Origin: Candidatus Eisenbacteria bacterium
GTDB taxonomy: Bacteria; Orphanbacterota; Orphanbacteria; Orphanbacterales; Orphanbacteraceae
Assembly: GCA_016867715.1 (NCBI GenBank)
Contig: VGIW01000018.1
Location: forward strand, 1-49,741
Direction: 5' to 3'
DNA length: 49,741 bases
Shown: piece after piece, positions 18,135-26,472 of the stretch
Numbering within the stretch: the stretch's first letter is position 1
Layout: each line of letters begins with the position of its first letter
The notes under the pieces: model-generated
Database searches by the model: none
What the model saw: the letters and a program-made list of their open reading frames with translations, nothing else
What the model was told of the DNA's origin: nothing
Translations under genes and position numbers: made by a program

Positions 18135-18499
18135 GTAGGTGCTCCTTCGTATAAGGGCCGCGCGACGGCGACCGGAGTTTCCTCTCGTGGGGAGTCTCGG
18201 AAGTCGTTTGCATCCGGCGGTCGGGAGACCGGCACAGGGGCGCCGGGATCAGGGCCGCGCGAGAAAGCGGCGCCCGCGGAACCCCTGTCGATTGCCTAGG
18301 ATTGTACCTCGTAACACATTGAAAGTCAACAGGGTAAGGGCGGTGCGGCCGCCCCTTCAACTCGTGGAGCGACACGGGGTTCCGAGGCTGCTCCGCCCTG
18401 GACAGGCCGTCCCCCCCGCGATACGTTCGGGCGGGCCCCGGCTCTCCCGCGACGTTCGTCCGATCTCGCAGGCGCCGAGAGCGGCCCGAGGAGCCTATT
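18135..18499. other. Intergenic region upstream of the giant subtilase
   Basis: These 365 bases lie between the divergent giant subtilase (-) and M28 pseudogene (+). They contain the strong minus-strand promoter at 18301-18329 and an approximately 160-base leader to ATG 18134. I see no ORF with coding character and no RNA gene in the remainder. Confidence 0.5.
18301..18329 (-). promoter_or_regulatory. Strong sigma70-type promoter for the giant subtilase
   Basis: On the minus strand TTGACT (18329-18324) and TACAAT (18306-18301) are separated by 17 bases, each one base from consensus. This is the best promoter match I found in the window. Confidence 0.7.
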
Positions 18500-20204
18500 T
18501 TGTTGAATGCTCAAGTAAGCGGAGCGGCCGCGCGGCGGGTCATTCGCCTCGCTCTCCTCGTGACCCTCGCGGCGCGGGTCGCGCATGCAAGCACGCGGAC
18601 ACCCGATCTCCCCGAGAACATCAGGAGCGCTCTCGAATCGGTCTCGCCCGAGCGGATCCTCGAGCATGCGGGGCGCCTCGGAAGCGACGCGATGGAGGGA
18701 CGAGGGACCGGAACTCCCGGAGGCGAGGCTGCGGCGGCCTACCTCGCGGGAGAGCTCGCCCGCATCGGTCTTCGCCCGATGGGGGACGGCGGCTCCTATT
18801 TCCAGCGGGTCCCGATGCGGGGAATCGCCGCGCTCCCCGAAAGCCCCCTCGATCTCGCCGCGGACGACTCGACGGCCGCGCTCGCGATTGAAAAGGACTA
18901 CCTTCTCTATACCATACCATCGGAGAGGAAACGCTCATCCCGAAGCCGGTTCCCCTCGTCTTCGTGAGCTACGGGATCGTCGCGCCCGAATACGATTACA
19001 GCGACTATCAGGAGACGGACGTCGAGAACGCGGTCGTCGTCTTTCTGGAAGGCGAACCGCGATAGGAGGATCCCGCGTACTCGCCGGAATGCTGCCGACG
19101 ATCCACTCGCTTCCCGAGATCAAGCAAAGGGTCGCTCTCTCGAGGGGCGCGCGGGGAAGCGTGGAGATCCCGTCGCGCCGCGAGCCTTCTGAGCGCGCGT
19201 GGGAAGACCGCGCGCGGATGTTCGCGTTCGAGCACGTGACGCTCCTCTACGACCTTCCGCGCAATTTGAACGTTCTCCTTCGGGAAGAGCCGGCCCGTCT
19301 TCTCTTCCGAGGCGCACCCGATTCGCTCGAGGAGATCTTCGAGATGGACCGGAACGGGACGATCCGGAGCTTCCCGCTCCGCGCACGAATTAGCTTTCGC
19401 GGTGTTCATCGCGAAAGAGAGTTCTTCGCGAACAACATCGCCGGTCTTCTCGAGGGGACCGATCCGCTTCTTCGCGAGACGTGTGTTCTTCTCAGCGCCC
19501 ACTACGATCATCTCGGGATGAGACCGGCGGCGGACGGGGACTCCATCTTCAACGGCGTGGTCGATAACGCGCTCGGATGCGCCGGCCTTCTCGAGATCGC
19601 GGAGGTGCTCGCCCGCGCGCCGATCCCGGCTCTGCGCCCCATCCTCTTCCTCTTCACGACCGGCGAGGAGAAAGGTCTTCTCGGCGCGCGACACTACTGC
19701 GCGCACCCGGTCGTTCCACTCCACCGCACGATCGCGAACATCAACGTTCAGGGGCTTGCCATTATCGACGCATTCGAGGACGTCCTCGGGATCGGTTCGG
19801 AGTTCTCCACGATCGGCGAGCCTCTTGAGGCGGCCGCCTCCGCGCTTTCCCTCTCGGTTTCGCGTACATCTTCCGTTGTTCTCGCGCGCGAGGCATTCGC
19901 GCGGTCGGATCAGCTCGCCTTCGCGCAAGCGGGCATTCCGGCGCTCCTCATCGTCGACGGAGTGCGGTATCGCAGCTACTCGGAGGAGGAGGGGATCCGG
20001 CGCTTCATCGAGTGGGGAAGGGAGCGCTACCACACCCCCTTCGACGACATGAGCCAGCCGATGTGCGGCGAGGCGGTTCTCCAGCACGGTCGCGTGATTC
20101 TCGCGACCGCGGGCGCGCTCGCGAACACGTTCGCTCCCCCGCAGTGGAAACCGGGCTCTCTCTTCGCGCGCGCGCGCTTGCACTCGATTGCGGAGGAGCG
20201 CTGA
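18500..20204 (+). pseudogene. M28-family zinc peptidase, decayed
   Basis: The full-length relative would be a secreted aminopeptidase-like M28 enzyme. Three frames together encode it. A signal peptide and N-terminal region run from TTG 18500 or 18503 to about 18915. The second frame carries a PA-like domain ('VFVSYGIVAPEYDYSDYQ'). The third frame, from about 19085, carries the zinc site ('SAHYDHLG', 'VVDNALG', 'TTGEEKGLLGA', 'YHTPFDDM'). The first frameshift is explained by a tandem ACCAT duplication (18911-18920): removing one copy restores the frame as '...YTIGEETLIPKP'. A TAG follows at 19063-19065 and a second frameshift near 19085. The usual zinc-ligand Asp in 'NINLDM' is Gln here (NINVQG). 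It overlaps the start of the PstS-like gene. Confidence 0.88.
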
Positions 20205-21115
20205 TGGGAAGAACGCGGCGGACCGGATCGGAAGCGCGCCGAAGGAAAGCGTCGCGGGATGGAGGTGGACGCGCCCTCTTGGGGCTTCTGCTCGCGGGGA
20301 TCTTAGGTTGCGGGAGCTGCGCGGGACCGGCGGAAGTGCGCCGGCCATCCGAGCCCCCCGTCGAGCGCATCGTCGGATCCGACACGATGGAGCCGCTCGT
20401 CCAAGCGTGGAGCGCGGCGTTCATGAAGTCCCGGCGCGACATCTCGGTCCGCGCCGAGGGGGGCGGCACGCGGCGCGGGATCGAGGCGCTCATCGACGGG
20501 AGGACCGATCTCTGCGCCGCCTCGCGCACAATGCAGGCGAATGAAGTGAAGCGTCTCCTCGACAGCCGCGGCTTTCTCGGGCTCAGCATTCTCACCGCCA
20601 AGGACGCTTTAAGTGTATACGTTCACCCCGAGAACCCGGTGACCGGCCTCTCTCGCGCGGAGCTCAAGGCGATCTTCACCGGAAACATCGCCAACTGGAA
20701 GAAAGTGGAGGGCGAAGACCGTCCGATCCTCATCGTGAGCCGCCAGCCGAACTCGGGGACGTATCACTTCTTCCGGCAACACGTGCTCGAGGCGGAGCGC
20801 TACGGCGGATCGGTGCGGACGGAGTCGAACACCGAGTCGGTCGTCCGGGCGGTGCGGGCCGACCGCGGCGCGATCGGATACGGAGGGATCGCGTTCGGGC
20901 CGGATCTTCGCCACTTGTCGATCGAGGGTATCGCGCCGACGCAGGAGAACGTGCGAAACGGCGCCTATCCCCTCTCGCGCTACCTGTATCTCTACGCGGC
21001 CGGGCCGCTGGAGGGAGCGGTCCAATCGTTCGTCGATTGGATCCTGAGCGACGATGGGCAGCGCGCCGCAGCCGACGCCGGCTACATTCCGTTGTGGGAC
21101 GTCGCCGTGCCGTGA
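20204..21115 (+). CDS. PstS-like phosphate/anion substrate-binding protein
   Basis: The 303-aa exported protein belongs to the PstS/PBP-like-2 family: 'IVGSDTMEPLVQAWSAAF' near the N-terminus, 'EGGGTRRGIEALIDGRTDLCAASR', 'NPVTGLSRAELKAIFTGNIANW' and 'RQPNSGTYHFFRQHVL'. These are the anion-binding loops of phosphate-binding proteins. The N-terminus is Arg-rich, then hydrophobic with a Cys ('LLLAGILGCGSC'), so it is probably a lipoprotein. ATG 20204 overlaps the stop of the M28 pseudogene (TGATG), and GGAGGAG lies just upstream, so translation may once have been coupled. No PstC, PstA, PstB or PhoU gene is nearby, so any transporter partner is elsewhere or the protein acts as a sensor. Confidence 0.88.
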   Translation: MGRTRRTGSEARRRKASRDGGGRALLGLLLAGILGCGSCAGPAEVRRPSEPPVERIVGSDTMEPLVQAWSAAFMKSRRDISVRAEGGGTRRGIEALIDGRTDLCAASRTMQANEVKRLLDSRGFLGLSILTAKDALSVYVHPENPVTGLSRAELKAIFTGNIANWKKVEGEDRPILIVSRQPNSGTYHFFRQHVLEAERYGGSVRTESNTESVVRAVRADRGAIGYGGIAFGPDLRHLSIEGIAPTQENVRNGAYPLSRYLYLYAAGPLEGAVQSFVDWILSDDGQRAAADAGYIPLWDVAVP

Positions 21116-21137
21116 CATGCCCGCTTCCGAGGCGCCC

Positions 21138-21166
21138 TTGCGCGAGGCGGGGGCTCGGGATAGAAT
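21138..21166 (+). promoter_or_regulatory. Candidate promoter for pepF
   Basis: TTGCGC (21138-21143) and TAGAAT (21161-21166) have a 17-base spacer, matching the layout upstream of proS. The leader to ATG 21261 would be about 90 bases and includes GC-rich palindromes around GCGCGGGGCGCCGCGC. Confidence 0.5.
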
Positions 21167-21260
21167 CATCCGGTTGTCGGCGGCGCCCGGCCCAGGCCCG
21201 CCCCGCGCGGGGCGCCGCGCGATCAGACCTGAAACGCTCCCGCCATCGAAGGAGAGTCCC

Positions 21261-23147
21261 ATGAAACTGCTGCGCATCCTTCCGCTCTTCCTCGTTTCTC
21301 TCGTGCTGTTCGGACCGGCGCCCGCCGCCGCGGAGGAAGAGGCTCTCTATTACGAGTCCCGCGACGAGATCCCGATGAACTACCAATGGGACCTCACGCC
21401 GATCTTCGCCTCACCGGCCGACTACGACCGGGCGTTCGCCGATGTCGAGAGGCGCATCCCCGAGATCGAGGCGTACCGCGGACACCTCGGCGACTCCGCG
21501 GAGAAGCTCGCGGCGGGGCTTCAGGCGGTCTCCGACCTGATCGAGCAGGCGTGGGAGCTCGCGGTCTACGCGGGGCAGAGCCGCGACACGAAGACGACCG
21601 ACCCGGAAGCGCTCGACCGCTACAATCGTCTCCAGTCGCTCGCCGCGAAGGCGTTCCAGGCGATCTCGTTCGTCGAGCCGGAGATCGCGCAGATCCCCGA
21701 CAAGAAGATCGAGCAGTTCCGCAAGAACGAGAAGGTGCGCGCGTTCGACCACTACCTCGACAACATCGTGCGCCAGAAGCCGCACATCCGCTCGGCCGAG
21801 GTGGAAGAGGTTCTCGCGTCCGCGTCGCTCATGGCCGGCGCCCCGCAAGATGTCTACTCGAACATGGTCGACGCCGACGTCGCGTGGCCGAAGATCAAGG
21901 ACGAGAAGGGCGACTCCGTGGTCGTGACCCCCGCCCTTTACTATAGTTTCCTCGCCAACCAGAACCGCGACATCCGCCGCGAGGCGGGGCTTTCCCTCTT
22001 CCGGACCTACGACAAGTACGGCAACACCTTCGCCGCGACCTACAACGGCCACGTGCAGCGGAACCTCTTCTTCGCCAAGAACCGCGGGTTCGAGAGGGCG
22101 ATCGAGGCGAAGCTCTTCGAGCTGAACATCCCGTACGACGTGATCGCGACCCTCATCCAGACCGTGCACGACAACTACCCGCTTATCCACCGGTACATCG
22201 CGCTTCGCGAAGAGGTGCTCGGCATCGACGATCATCACGTGTACGACCTCTACGTCAGCCTCATCCCCGAATCGGAGAAGAAGATCTCGTACGAGGAGGG
22301 GTACAAGCTCGCGCTCGACTTCTGGAAGGAGACCTTCGGGAACGAGTACTACGAGGTCGGGAAGAGAGCGTATGACGAGCGATGGATCGACGTGTACGGG
22401 CACAAGGGGAAGCGGGGCGGCGCCTACTCGTGGGGGAGCTACAACTCGCATCCCTACCTCCTGCTGAACTGGGGAGGGAACATCGAGGACGTCTTCACGC
22501 TCGTGCACGAGATGGGCCACTCGATCCACACTTACCTGACGACAGCGAACCAGCCGTTCCACTACGCCGACTACTCGCCGTTCGTCGCCGAGGTCGCGTC
22601 GGTCGCGAGCGAGGCGCTCCTCCTCGACTACATGCTCGAGCGGGCCGAAAACGACCAGGAGCGCCTCTACCTCCTCGACCTCTATCTCGGGAACATCGTC
22701 GGCACGTTCATCCGCCAGATCTTCTTCCACGAGTTCGAGGAGAACTCGCACAAGATGGCGGAGGCGGGCGAGGCGATCACCAAGGAATCGCTCCGCGAGC
22801 TGCACGGAAAGCTCTGGCAGGACTACTACGGGCCGGAGCTCGTGCTCGACGACGAGTTCAAGGCGGACTGGTGCCGCATCCCGCACTTCTACCGAACGTT
22901 CTACGTCTGGTCGTACGCGTCGAGCTTCGCCGCGGGCGAGGCGATCGCGGCGCGCGTCCGCGCCGGCGAGAAGGGGGCGGTCGAGGACTACCTCGCGATG
23001 CTGAAGCTCGGCGGGAGCGTTTACCCGATGGAGGCTCTCGAGCGCGCGCGCGTCGACATGACCGACCCGAAGGTCATTCAAACGGTGATGCAGCGCTTCG
23101 GCGAAACACTCGACCAGATGACCGAGCTTCTCCGCGCCCAGAAGTGA
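21261..23147 (+). CDS. pepF: Secreted oligoendopeptidase F, M3 family
   Basis: The 628-aa product is an M3 metallopeptidase of the PepF type, which cleaves short peptides. The zinc motif HEMGH is at residues 416-420 ('LVHEMGHSIHTYL'), with the third ligand Glu in the following 'EVASVASEALL' segment. The N-terminal 'YQWDLTPIFASPADYDRAF' and C-terminal 'GEAIAARVRAGEKGAVEDYLAML' regions are typical. Most PepF proteins are cytoplasmic; this one has a signal peptide (MKLLRILPLFLVSLVLFGPA, then PAAA), so it probably works in the periplasm or outside. ATG 21261 is supported by AAGGAG (21249-21254). All active-site residues are present, unlike the neighbouring M28 gene. Confidence 0.93.
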   Translation: MKLLRILPLFLVSLVLFGPAPAAAEEEALYYESRDEIPMNYQWDLTPIFASPADYDRAFADVERRIPEIEAYRGHLGDSAEKLAAGLQAVSDLIEQAWELAVYAGQSRDTKTTDPEALDRYNRLQSLAAKAFQAISFVEPEIAQIPDKKIEQFRKNEKVRAFDHYLDNIVRQKPHIRSAEVEEVLASASLMAGAPQDVYSNMVDADVAWPKIKDEKGDSVVVTPALYYSFLANQNRDIRREAGLSLFRTYDKYGNTFAATYNGHVQRNLFFAKNRGFERAIEAKLFELNIPYDVIATLIQTVHDNYPLIHRYIALREEVLGIDDHHVYDLYVSLIPESEKKISYEEGYKLALDFWKETFGNEYYEVGKRAYDERWIDVYGHKGKRGGAYSWGSYNSHPYLLLNWGGNIEDVFTLVHEMGHSIHTYLTTANQPFHYADYSPFVAEVASVASEALLLDYMLERAENDQERLYLLDLYLGNIVGTFIRQIFFHEFEENSHKMAEAGEAITKESLRELHGKLWQDYYGPELVLDDEFKADWCRIPHFYRTFYVWSYASSFAAGEAIAARVRAGEKGAVEDYLAMLKLGGSVYPMEALERARVDMTDPKVIQTVMQRFGETLDQMTELLRAQK

Positions 23148-23161
23148 CCGGGTATGAGGAG

Positions 23162-23347
23162 CTAGCCTAGATTGTGCACGCGTTTTCGTCGCGAGGACGC
23201 GGAGCGCGTGCAGAGAGGCCGACCTGGACGAGCCGCTCCCGGAAGCGTAGCCCCGGAGCTACGCTCTAGGAAGCGGCGACGGAAGGGAGGCCTCTTGAGG
23301 CCGCGATCCGCGGCCGCAGTAGGAAACGCGTGCATAATCTAGGCTAG
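23162..23347. repeat. Long structured inverted repeat bounded by CTAG
   Basis: The arms 23162-23185 and 23324-23347 match at 23 of 24 positions and begin and end with CTAG. The enclosed 138 bases are also highly self-complementary: AGCGTAGC/GCTACGCT (23244-23251 and 23258-23265) closes a six-base loop, surrounded by GCCGCT/AGCGGC and GAGGCC/GGCCTC pairs. The element fills the gap between the convergent pepF and TonB genes and contains the TonB stop codon (TAG, 23346-23344). It may be a bidirectional terminator, a MITE that inserted there, or both. Confidence 0.7.
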
Positions 23348-25404
23348 AATCCGATCGAGGCCTTCACGCCGAAGGATCGGCCGTCCTGCTCGATGAGATT
23401 TTGGACGTGCTCCTCGGAACCGGGATCGAAGTATCGCCGGTCGAACAGATTGTAGGCGCTCGCGGATAGCTCGAGCTTCCCCCGAAGAAAGCGAGAGGCG
23501 AGCGTGAGGTTGCCGAGGAAGTAGCCCTCCGCAGTGCCGCCCTTCGGGGTCTTTCGGTCGCCCGTGTAGCGGAGCTCAAATCCCGCGCTCAAGCGTTCCT
23601 CGAGCAGCGGAACGAGAACGCCAAGCTTCCCGAGATGTTTGGGCGAGTTCGTGAGCCTCTCTCCCGTACGGGAGTCCTCGCTTTCTTGATACGTGTAGCT
23701 CAGCCTTGACAGACAACCGGGGCGAAGCGAACCCCGGAGGCCGACCTCGAACCCGGTCGCGTGCGACTCGTCCACGTTCCGGAAGACGAGAAGCCCGTCC
23801 GCCGGGTCCGTGTCGATCGCGATGAGATCCTCGGCTTCCGTGCGGAAGACCGAGACGGTCCCGCCGAGCCGCGATCCGAACTCCTGCTCCACGACGATCT
23901 CGTACGTGCGCACGATCTCCGGATCGAGTTCAGGGTTCGCCTTTTGGGTCGGCTCTCCGCCGTCTTCGTCCGTGTAGTAGAGCTCGAACACGTTCGGCGC
24001 CCGAAACGCGCTCCCATAGAGAAGCTTCAGAGTCGTCGCCTCGAGAGGATCCCAGATCAGAGCAAGACGCGGGTGCGTGGTGCCGCCGAAGGTTTCGTAG
24101 TGATCGTGGCGAACACCGGCGTTCACGAGAAGATCCTCGAGCACGCGGATCTCGTCCTGGGCATAGAGCGCCCACGACCACGACGTCCGATTGTCGTCCA
24201 GATAGACCGTCTCCTCGTCGAAGAACTTCTGATGCAGCCTCGCGTCGTATCGAACCATGGAGCCGACAATGATGTGATGCCGGCCGGCCGCCGGAGCGGA
24301 GAGGGAGAGCCCTCCCCTCCACCACTCCCCCCGCACGTAGTCGCTGCTCAGGGAGACGACCGGCTCTTCTCCCTCTTCCGGATCGTACTCGTAAGGGTAA
24401 TCCCCGTCATATCCGTACCAGTTGTACGAAAGATCCCCCTCGATTTGGATCCCTTCGCCCAGGCTCCGGGTGTGGAGAAGCTCGACGTATCCCCGGGCGT
24501 CGACGGCGACGGTTCGCGGATCGTTGAAAACCGTCTCCCACGGCGCCGTGGGGATCGTCTTCTTCCTCCAACCGTAGAAGCCTTGCAGACAAAACCTTTT
24601 ATAGGCAAAGCGTGCGTAGGCGCTCTTCGATGCGTCCCGGTCGGAGTCCTCGGCCGTTCCGCCGTTCGTGGCCGGGTCGTCGAACTCAACGTAGTAGAGA
24701 TCCTGCCCCTCGCTCTCCGCGTATCCCCCCGAGAGGAAGATCTCCATTCCCGACGGACGCTCTTTCCCGAACGCGACGCCGGTTCCGCGCGTCCCGAAGC
24801 TCGCCGCACGCCCGCTCAGCCGGACCCCGTCGAGATCGCGTCCTTTCTTCGTGACGACGTTGACCACCCCGAACAGGGCGTTCGTCCCGTAGATGGAAGA
24901 GCTCGGCCCGCGAATGATCTCCACCTGGTCGATCACGTCGAGATCGAGGGGAAACTCGGTTCCGATGAACGCCTGACTGTAGACCTCGTCGTTCAGCCGA
25001 TGGCCGTCGACCTGAAGAAGAAACCGCGTGTTGTAGTCCCCCGGGCTCGAGAAGCCCCGGGTCCCGAGATACGTGTAGATTCGATCGTAGCTCGTGTAGA
25101 AACCGCCGACGTTCGCGAGAAGGTCGGCGAGCGTCCGGTAGCCGAAACGGCGGATCTCGTCCGCGCCGACGATCGTCACCGAAGAGGGCGCCTCGTGCAC
25201 GTTCTGCTCGTAGCGGGAAGCGGCGTAGACGACCTCGATCTCCATCAGCTCCTCGAGGCTGAGCGATGTGAGATCGCCCGGGATTTCATCGGAAGCGCCC
25301 GCCCGCGGCGGGAAGAGCGCAAGAAGAAGAGGAAAGAGGAACGGAAGAAGCCGGCGGGTTCCGGGAATGGCCGGCCGGCCGCTCGATTCGTCACGAGATT
25401 TCAA
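23344..25404 (-). CDS. TonB-dependent outer-membrane receptor
   Basis: The 686-aa product imports an unidentified ligand, such as a metal chelate or vitamin, across the outer membrane using TonB energy. It has a signal peptide ('LLPFLFPLLLALFPPRAGA'), a TonB-box-like 'LSLEELMEIEVVYAASRYEQ' region, a plug ('APSSVTIVGADEIRRFGYRT', 'VIDQVEIIRGPSSSIYGTNA') and a beta barrel that ends in the usual aromatic residue (KASIGF). I chose TTG 25404, with GGAG eight bases upstream, because the signal peptide then begins soon after; the frame stays open to 25527 but the extra 41 residues do not look like protein. No binding partner or TonB/ExbBD gene is in the window. Confidence 0.88.
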   Translation of the reverse strand: MKSRDESSGRPAIPGTRRLLPFLFPLLLALFPPRAGASDEIPGDLTSLSLEELMEIEVVYAASRYEQNVHEAPSSVTIVGADEIRRFGYRTLADLLANVGGFYTSYDRIYTYLGTRGFSSPGDYNTRFLLQVDGHRLNDEVYSQAFIGTEFPLDLDVIDQVEIIRGPSSSIYGTNALFGVVNVVTKKGRDLDGVRLSGRAASFGTRGTGVAFGKERPSGMEIFLSGGYAESEGQDLYYVEFDDPATNGGTAEDSDRDASKSAYARFAYKRFCLQGFYGWRKKTIPTAPWETVFNDPRTVAVDARGYVELLHTRSLGEGIQIEGDLSYNWYGYDGDYPYEYDPEEGEEPVVSLSSDYVRGEWWRGGLSLSAPAAGRHHIIVGSMVRYDARLHQKFFDEETVYLDDNRTSWSWALYAQDEIRVLEDLLVNAGVRHDHYETFGGTTHPRLALIWDPLEATTLKLLYGSAFRAPNVFELYYTDEDGGEPTQKANPELDPEIVRTYEIVVEQEFGSRLGGTVSVFRTEAEDLIAIDTDPADGLLVFRNVDESHATGFEVGLRGSLRPGCLSRLSYTYQESEDSRTGERLTNSPKHLGKLGVLVPLLEERLSAGFELRYTGDRKTPKGGTAEGYFLGNLTLASRFLRGKLELSASAYNLFDRRYFDPGSEEHVQNLIEQDGRSFGVKASIGF

Positions 25405-25678
25405 TTGCCACGCTCCGTGCGCGCGAGGAAATCGAAGATTTCCTTCGTGCGCCACTGTTCGAATCAAAGGCTCTCCAGGCGCTCCTCCTTGCTGTCCGGG
25501 AGGCTCGGAAGGGAAACGCCGGAGCATTCCGATTGTCGGCCAGAAGGCCTAATCGCTGAAGTCGCGGGAGATTACGAGCGGAGAGCGGGACGGAGAAAAG
25601 ACCGCCGGAATCTCTCTCCGGCGCCCCAGGCGAACGGGAACCCCTTGTCACCGAAGGAGTTGGGAGAAGGAAAAGGAC
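25405..25678. other. Leader region of the TonB receptor gene
   Basis: The minus-strand leader contains two short hairpins: CGCCGGA/TCCGGCG around 25613-25632 and CCTCC/GGAGG near 25485-25505. I looked for cobalamin, TPP and other riboswitch signatures and did not find them. I see no ORF with coding character. Confidence 0.4.
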
Positions 25679-25776
25679 GGACACCCTGCCTGTTTCGCCA
25701 ACGGAAGGGGGGCGCCATACCCATTTCGCGATCGCAGAGCTTCGGGGGGGTCGGAAATGGGTGTGGTGTCCCCCCT
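25679..25776. repeat. REP-like element D
   Basis: CCATACCCATTTC (25715-25727) and GAAATGGGTGTGG (25754-25766) are complementary at 12 of 13 positions. The pairing continues into G6/C6 runs with a bulge. Outside these lie GGACACC (25679-25685) and GGTGTCC (25765-25771). The element ends at the stop codon of the DUF192 gene. The GGTGTC core is shared with element B at 2796-2859. Confidence 0.55.
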
Positions 25777-26144
25777 CATGGCGACTCCTCCCTCTCGCGA
25801 ATCTCGATCCGATCCCCGACCCGGGTTTCGGAGCCATCGATCATTCCGAGCGCGCCCTCGATCACCCAGTGGGCGGCCCACCCGCCGAAGCGGAAACGGA
25901 AGGGGACCACGGACGGACAGGTTTTGACCACAACGTTTCGGGGATCAACAAAAATCGCGTCGATGGGGAAGCGCATCCACATCGTGTGAATCGACTCGCA
26001 CGGACGGATGACGAGCCCCTCGCCCGGCGCGAGCGTGCGTCTTCCCATCAGGCCGACGAGACGGTCCTTCCAGGAGAGCGCGAGAAGCCCGCGCGGGAGG
26101 AGCACCGTGCCGCGGGAGACGTTCCAGACCTCGACCTTCTCCAT
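25776..26144 (-). CDS. DUF192 (UPF0127) family protein
   Basis: The 122-aa protein has the DUF192 core: 'DRLVGLMGRR', 'GLVIRPCESIHTMWMRFPID' and 'AIFVDPRNVVV', followed by 'HWVIEGALGMID'. The function of this small beta-rich family is unknown. Many members are exported, but no signal peptide is visible here. ATG 26144 is favoured over ATG 26150 because GGAGG lies nine bases upstream of it and only three from the other. Confidence 0.88.
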   Translation of the reverse strand: MEKVEVWNVSRGTVLLPRGLLALSWKDRLVGLMGRRTLAPGEGLVIRPCESIHTMWMRFPIDAIFVDPRNVVVKTCPSVVPFRFRFGGWAAHWVIEGALGMIDGSETRVGDRIEIREREESP

Positions 26145-26472
26145 GTTCATCGTCCTCCCCCGCCGCGAGCAGCCTGGGCTGCGCCATTGTCACTTGATCG
26201 AGAGCGCCGGCCGAGCCGTCTTCCGCGAAACGCGCGTTTCCGCATCGAGCCGCCCGAACGGCCGCCCGATTTCGCGATGAACCGCCCGGCAACGGTTCTC
26301 GTCTTACCTTATACGTTCCGAGGAGAGTTTTCCGGGGTTGATTGCTAGAATCCATGCGTCGCGTCGCGAACCCGACGGGGCATCGGAGCGCCCTTCTCTC
26401 CCGGCGCGAAGCGCGTGCCCGGCGGCGAAACGTCATCGCGAACGGCAACCCCTTGTCTTCTAAGAGGATAGG
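26145..26472. other. Divergent intergenic region before the RND operon
   Basis: These 328 bases separate DUF192 (-) from the RND operon (+). TAGAAT (26346-26351) resembles the -10 boxes upstream of proS and pepF, but no TTG-type -35 lies 16-18 bases upstream. On the minus strand TATAAG (26313-26308) could serve DUF192. I see nothing else. Confidence 0.35.

Noticed and set aside
20204-21115. Complete phosphate-uptake (pst) operon
   Set aside because: Only the PstS-like gene is present; the neighbours are a peptidase pseudogene and pepF.
25448-25475. tRNA T-arm-like GTTCGAATC
   Set aside because: The flanking bases do not pair as a T stem and no acceptor, D or anticodon arm is found nearby on either strand.
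25405-25678. Cobalamin or other riboswitch upstream of the TonB receptor
   Set aside because: The conserved cobalamin core (GCCACTG box with AGCCAGGAGACC-type box) is not present in the right order or strand; only generic hairpins are seen. GCCACTG at 25450-25456 is on the wrong strand.
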